From positions 4,092,001-4,156,000 of the forward strand of contig JAGYVD010000003.1 in assembly GCA_021209875.1 (NCBI GenBank): 64,000 nucleotides of DNA. Direction: 5' to 3'. A program made the translations under genes and the position numbers. This DNA is from Rosellinia necatrix. Lineage: Eukaryota; Ascomycota; Sordariomycetes; Xylariales; Xylariaceae. The number at the start of each line of letters is the position of its first letter. Positions within the stretch are counted from its first letter, which is position 1. The notes under the pieces were generated by a model. That model had not been told where the DNA came from, ran no database searches, and was given only the letters and a program-made list of their open reading frames with translations. Positions 58,624 to 64,000 of the stretch are shown piece by piece.

Positions 58624-60629
58624 ATGTCTTTCCTAGGTGGCGGGCCAGAGTGCTCGACGGCCGGTAACCCGCTGAGCCAGTTCGCCAAGCACACCCAGGA
58701 AGACAACAGCCTGCAGCGGGATCGCATTCGAAATGGTGGCCCCCAGGGCAGCATGGGCGGCTTTCGCAGCTCTGTCCAGCATGGCCCCCAAGGCGAGGTA
58801 AGGGACCTCCTGTGCAGCGAGCGCCCAAGACGCCGAGCCGGCAACCATTGACTAAACTACCCCGCCTGTAGCAGATGATGAACAGCTTCCTACAGCAAAC
58901 CGGCCGCCTACCCGACATGCCTCTCGAAGGCATGGGCCAGATCCGACTAGACCCTGCGTCCCAGGGCGTGCATCTTCGTGCCAACTCGGTCTCCCCATCT
59001 TGGGCCAACGAATTCCAGTACAATCCCCAAACCGCTATGGAGGCCGCCTTCAAGGTACCCCAAGGCGCCCAGTTCAACCCCGAAGAATTCGCCAAGTTTC
59101 AGCATATGGCCAATCAAGCTAATTCTTCGCGGTCAAGCCCTATGCCGTCTGCTATGGCCTCGGGCATGGCCTACCAACGTCCAATGATGGGGGCGGGGAT
59201 GATGAACCCCATGGGCATGAACTACGGCATGATGTACAATCGCCCCGCCGGCTTTTCGGCAGAGCCCATGGTTGAGAGCAAAGGCAAAGGGAAGCTTGTG
59301 GAACTCGATGATCAGCAGTGGGAAGAGCAGTTCAAGCAACTTGAACTTCAAGACAAGCAGGTGCAAGAGCAGGATGAGGCGACAGCGTTGGAGCCGGAGC
59401 TGAACAAGCTGGACGAACAGATATTAGAATCAGAAACAAACTATGGCGACTTTGAATCGATATGGAAAGGCATCCAGGCCGAACGAGCCGCTGCCAAGGA
59501 GGTTGTTGACGAAGAGGAATGGGTCGATCAGTTAGGTAATCCCGAGTGGTCCGATCAGCTTGGGGATTGGGATGGTCTTGCTGCCAATAATAGGCTTCTC
59601 GGTGACCCTCAGGTGGAAGACTATCTCTTTGAGGACGATAATCTCTTCAAAGACACGGCGAATCCCTTTGAAGAAGGCATGCGCATCTTAGACGAGGGCG
59701 GTAACCTTTCGTTAGCTGCTCTAGCGTTTGAGGCGGCCATCCAAAAAGATCCCACCCACGTAGAGGCTTGGGTGCAGCTTGGTATCGCACAAGCACAGAA
59801 TGAAAAGGAGACAGCAGCTATTCGGGCTTTGGAACAGGCCAAAAACCTTGATCCAAATAGCCCGGCCGCCCTTATGACACTGGCGGTTTCGTATACGAAC
59901 GAAGGCTACGACAGCACAGCGTACCGGACTTTAGAGCGCTGGTTATCAATCCGCTATCCTTCCATCATCGCGCCAGCCGAATTATCGCCGGCAACGGAGC
60001 TCGGCTTCACCGATCGCCAGCAACTCCATGACAAGGTCACCAACTTGTTTATCCAGGCGGCCCGGCTCAGCCCGGACGGCGAGCACATGGACCCCGACGT
60101 CCAAGTGGGCCTGGGCGTCCTTTTCTATGGCGCCGAGGAATACGAGAAAGCAGTCGATTGCTTTTCGTCAGCTCTAGCATCCTCAGAGTTAGGTTCGTCT
60201 AATAAACAAAACCAAGTCCATCTCCTTTGGAACCGACTCGGTGCCACTCTCGCCAACAGCGGCAAGAGCGAAGAGGCTATCGCAGCCTATGAGAAAGCGC
60301 TCACGCTCCGCTCCAATTTTGTACGAGCACGGTATAACCTCGGAGTCAGTTGCATCAACATGGGTTGTCACAGCGAAGCGGCAGGGCACCTGTTGGCGGC
60401 GCTTAATATGCACAAGGCGGTAGAAAAGGAAGGTCGCGAGAAGGCAAGAGAGCTACTGGGAGGGGACGTTAGTGACGCACAGATCGACGCCATGACGACA
60501 CAAAACCGCAGTACCAATCTATACGACACACTACGTCGCGTATTTACTCAGATGGGGCGGCGGGACCTCGCGGACAAGGTGGTGAACGGTGTTGACCCGG
60601 AGATATTCAGAGGCGAGGTCGACTTTTAG
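58624..60629 (+). CDS. pex5: Peroxisomal PTS1 receptor PEX5
   Basis: Cytosolic cycling receptor that binds C-terminal SKL-type signals and delivers cargo to the PEX13/PEX14 docking complex. Exons 58624-58797 and 58872-60629 give 643 aa. The N-terminus MSFLGGGPECSTAGNPL contains the conserved Cys10, the residue monoubiquitinated for recycling in family members. W-x-x-x-F/Y-type docking motifs appear as WANEF and as WEEQF, and Trp-rich acidic segments (EEWVDQLGNPEWSDQLGDWD) follow. The C-terminal half (about residues 335-600) is the TPR domain, with repeats such as NPFEEGMRILDEGGNLSLAA, HVEAWVQLGIAQAQNEKETA, WNRLGATLANSGKSEEAIAA and ARYNLGVSCINMGCHSEAAG. The intron ends in a tandem TAGCAG acceptor, so one Gln may be optional. 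A normal, intact gene. Confidence 0.95.
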
Positions 60630-61322
60630 AATGCCAGCCGAAATGATTGGTAACGGTCGTTAGGTCACTAGCACTCCCAGCCACCATCGTAGTGGGTTGA
60701 GAGTTGGGGGTTTACGTTCAAGACAACGAAAGCTCTTCCTACAAGGAGATGGGTGGGGAATGCCTTTCCCATCGCGTCTACGCCCCGTCAGCTTTATGGG
60801 CCGGATGTTGGAGGCTTGAAGTAGTGGCACAGGTAGAGGAGCATGCAGAACCATTGCTATTATCTGATTAGGAACATACCGTTATTATCCTATGATCTAT
60901 CTAACTTTATAATTGTTGGCCTTATTGCCCCAAATATGGCATCCGTTTCCCTAGCGCCGCAAAATGAGTCTCCCATTCCCCCAAACGTAGATGACGAATC
61001 ATCTGTCCAATCCAATCGATGATGGGAACCAAGGGGAGTCCATCAATTTATAATTTTACTTTCCATTCTAGTTCCCGATCCCAGTCGCCCTTCTGTCGCG
61101 GTTCGCTCGATCTCTCGGATACCAACAATATCTCCAAACCCCCTCGTCCCTCCCCGGATCTTTCGCGAGCGCATTCCCTCCCTTCCCGGTCGCAGTAGAA
61201 TAAATAGGGAAATCAACGAGATGGCGAATCCGGCTCGACGACCCGATCCCCGATCTCAAAAAAAAAAAAAAAAAGTCCCAAAATCCAAACCCAACCCTAT
61301 CAGGTGAGGGGGCACGGACAAA
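60630..61322. other. PEX5 3' flank
   Basis: 3' flank of PEX5 ending in an A16 run at 61260-61275. No gene seen. Confidence 0.5.
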
Positions 61323-61595
61323 CTAGCACGATCTGATCCAGGACATGGTCGGCGAGGAGGACGGGCCGGTGAATATGCGGCCGCTGCAGGCGGGGAGCGG
61401 AGCGTGCATCATCATGTCGCCGCCCCCCTCTCCCCGCCGCCGGCCCGACTCCGACTCCTCCCCCGAGGCGAAACCGAAGCCGACGCCGAACCCGGAGCCC
61501 GGCCCTGAGCCCGTGTCGTAGCGCAGGAGAGGGCGCGCCGGGAGGTGCGCTGGCTCGGCTCTCAGGTCGCTGTGGAGGATGGACGCGGGACACAT
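61323..61595 (-). CDS. Possible small GC-rich protein (90 aa)
   Basis: ATG-led minus-strand ORF in an isolated GC-rich island (about 61340-61560) between A/T- and GT-rich simple sequence. The product is Gly/Ser/Pro/Arg-rich (for example GSGPGSGFGVGFGFASG) and ends SPTMSWIRSC. The leader just before the ATG is a CAA-repeat tract. There is no recognised domain. Alternative frames across the same island are also open, as expected for high GC, so this may be non-coding. Confidence 0.3.
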   Translation of the reverse strand: MCPASILHSDLRAEPAHLPARPLLRYDTGSGPGSGFGVGFGFASGEESESGRRRGEGGGDMMMHAPLPACSGRIFTGPSSSPTMSWIRSC

Positions 61596-64000
61596 GTTGT
61601 TGCTGTTGTTGTTGTTGTTATTGTTGTTGTTTTTTTTTTGTTAGGTTGTTGTGTGTATGTACGTATGTGTACGTGTGTATGTGTATGTATGTGTGTGCGT
61701 ATATGTGTGTCTCGTTTTCTTTCTTTCCGGGCGTACGCTGAGAGCGTGTGGATGGAAGGGGTAGCTTGCTTGAATAAATACGAGAGAAGGTAAGATTATG
61801 ATACCGGGTTGTTGATGGAGGTTGGTAGAGATGATATATTTGTGTGTATGTGTGTGTATGTGTGTGTTGTGTGTGCGTGTGCGTGTATACGTTTATGTAC
61901 GCGAGTGCGTATGCGTATGTGTGTATGCGGATATGTCTAATTTAATAGAACTATAAAAAAAAAAAAAAAAGGGAGTCAAGCGAATCAAGCGAGCCGTGCT
62001 ATCCCACGATTTATTACCTCAACTTTCGAAACGGCTATGGGGGGAAGGGGCTTATATATCGATCGAAGCCTCCCCACTGTCCGTTCGCTTGTTCATTCTC
62101 TCTCTGCCTAATTCAGGGTGCACTTACATGCATCGATACTACATGCCACCACGTATTGAAAGACGGGCACAGCAAGGCAAAAGACTCCTGTAACCGCCCG
62201 GGACCTCGTCAAATAGAAATCCTTCTCCAAATTTGCTCTTTTCCCATTCGCTTTTCCCTGTCCAATCCCCGGGCTGCGGACGAGGCAGAAAACCGCGACC
62301 TCTGGCCGCCTTGGTGGTCTGTATGTATGCTTGGCAGATGAAAGTGGTAAACGGCCCGTTTGTTGGTTGGGGCGAGGGGGGTGGTATTTTTCTTGTTCTT
62401 TTTTTGGCCTTTCTCTCTTCTTTTCTTTTTTTCCCCTTCTCTCTGTACCTTACTTTTTACGCTGTTGGTTGTAAGCTGTTGGTCCAACCTCATCTCAGCC
62501 CTACCCGACCAAGCTTTTATGTGTGTATGGGTTTTCCTCTTCGTCTCCCTCGTATGTATTGAACCATGGCTCGACCCAACCATGCTACAGACATCCATAG
62601 ACAACGCCGGCTCGGGCGGACCGCGCCGCACCATGCGTCTTCACCCACACAACCCCAACCAGTCAGGCCAGGCCAGACCAAGCACCGCCTCGCCTTTCGA
62701 CAACCTTATTCCCATGCCCCCCTGTCTCTGGCGCGGCTGCTACTTGTCTACCCGTGGTGGAGATAGTTACACTGCTTTCTTTGCTTCATGTGATCACATC
62801 ATACCGGTAAACTGCACCGTCGACAACACACGGATGACTCATGACCTGCGGTGAGCTGTGTCCAAGTACATAATTATGTGGTAGATGGGCGGTGTCCGTG
62901 CAATTTATGAGGCTAGTTAGCCAGTCGCAACAGCGATCCCTCATGCATCCCGTGGGAGTTGCAAAAAATCGAAAATCACTTTTACTGTACTGTACAATTA
63001 ATCTTGTTTTTTTCTTCTTCTTTTTAGCGGTCAAGCACAAATAGGCCCCTGCGTAAAAGAAAGAGAGGGAGAGAGAGAGAGAAAGAGAGAAAACGAGAGG
63101 GTTAATTGTGTAGAATTCTGCCTGAGCAGAACATTCATCCATGCTTGCTTACTTCTATACGGTAGTAGCCCGCTTGTCGATCGGAGGATCGGTCAGGGTG
63201 CGTCTGTCGATTTGATCGAAAAGGGAAGAAAATACAGCTGGCCTAAACTGGCCGACCCTGGGAAAGTGAAGACTAACTAGCTCGGCATCGTCTTCCTGTC
63301 GTGTATTAGCCGCGCGTACTTGTACATACATACATACCTATGTAGGCCTTTTGCATGGTACCGTTATTTCGGGTAGGCAGGTAAATCGGGGCCCTTGGCT
63401 GACTTGCATCTGTCACTTTGGGGGCAGCATCTGCCCAAATTGCCTCAAGCTCCAGGAAATTATGGCTGTTGGTGGTGTCTTGGGGAGAAGTCGAACGGCC
63501 TAACATACTACCTACCCAGACGTAAGCAAGGGTCCCAGTCAACCCGAGTGCTCGGACGGCAAGGAGGAGCTAATTAGCCACCAACAGAGACAAAGAGGCA
63601 AATGGTGTGCCTGAGGGGCGGAATAGGACTGCTCTGTGTCTTTTCTGTGCGGCTAACAACGTCAATCTCTGCCGTCTAGTCCATCCTTTGTTTAGGAATA
63701 CCCATGTGTGCTTTCACAGTGCCATTGTTCCCTGCGTGTGATCCTGTTTCAGAGGCTTCCCGAGATTACTATCCAATTCACGCCGCGCACACAACATTGC
63801 ATGAGACGGACCAGTTGGGGTGGGTCAAACCAGAGTACCAAGATTGAACAGTGAGTAGGAGTAGGGAGGACGGCTGGGCCTAGGTCTATGTCGTTGAGTT
63901 GCCTTTGATTTTTTCTTTTCTTTTTTCTACCCCATCGCTATTTGCCTATATCCGTCTATACGCACTGGCTGATCGAAACCTCGTGAAGCTAGATGCTGGG
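61596..64000. other. Low-complexity 3' end of window
   Basis: TTG/ATT repeats (61596-61630), GT-rich microsatellites (about 61650-61705 and 61838-61925), an A16 run at 61954-61969, pyrimidine tracts (62390-62460), a GA-rich run (63058-63095) and TTTTC-type tracts near 63910-63928. No gene recognised. Confidence 0.5.

Noticed and set aside
62209..62854. 141-aa (-) and 164-aa (+) ORFs at the right end
   Set aside because: They run through pyrimidine/purine tracts and translate to low-complexity Lys/Arg or Phe/Leu runs.
1..64000. CRISPR arrays, 5S rRNA, restriction or toxin-antitoxin systems, biosynthetic gene cluster
   Set aside because: Looked for on both strands. No spaced direct repeats of CRISPR type, no 5S core sequence, and no PKS/NRPS/terpene signature near the MFS pump or either Zn2Cys6 gene.

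Overview
The window looks like nuclear DNA of a filamentous ascomycete (Pezizomycotina, probably Sordariomycetes). Genes are split by short introns of about 50-100 nt with GTAAGT/GTATGT-type donors and CTAAC/CTGAC branch sites. Two Zn(II)2Cys6 transcription factors, a Golgi mannan-polymerase subunit, a 14-TM-type MFS pump and a HEI10-type meiotic RING protein are all typical of that group. No bacterial operons, CRISPR arrays, plasmid functions or viral genes were seen. I rebuilt the gene models by hand from splice sites; in each complete model the exon lengths add up to one open frame. Family names come from recognising conserved motifs, not from a database search.

Layout. From 1 to 14.3 kb is compact housekeeping DNA: the 3' part of V-ATPase subunit D (+), then on the minus strand a U1A/U2B''-type spliceosomal RRM protein, a large Gea/GBF1-type Sec7 Arf-GEF, an ANP1-type mannosyltransferase and an MFS transporter. 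From 14.3 to 26.9 kb is a gene-poor stretch with two LTR-like relics, a membrane-protein pseudogene and a frameshifted coding remnant; the only intact gene there is ULA1 (NEDD8 E1 regulatory subunit). At 26.9-29.4 kb lies a 783-aa Zn2Cys6 regulator. At 34.1-37.2 kb HEI10 is followed by an unrecognised coiled-coil protein gene. Near 38 kb an LTR-like element sits about 365 bp upstream of an intron-containing tRNA-Thr(CGU). At 39.7-41.6 kb is a 444-aa Zn2Cys6 regulator preceded by an in-frame leader ORF. About 12 kb without a recognisable gene (41.6-53.6 kb), rich in TACCTAGGTA palindromes and microsatellites, leads to a bHLH regulator. The right end carries a probable mitochondrial two-RRM protein and PEX5, then 3.4 kb of low-complexity DNA.

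How the genes work together. There is no cluster for one pathway. Several serve the endomembrane system (V-ATPase D, Arf-GEF, ANP1) and PEX5 serves peroxisome import; the rest are RNA-processing, neddylation, meiotic and regulatory genes. I found no convincing new multi-gene system. The most notable observations are 10-, 11- and 18-nt micro-exons, an initiation codon split by an intron, the in-frame ORF just upstream of a Zn2Cys6 gene separated by one TAG, and a dispersed LTR-like pair in which each copy keeps the terminus the other has lost.
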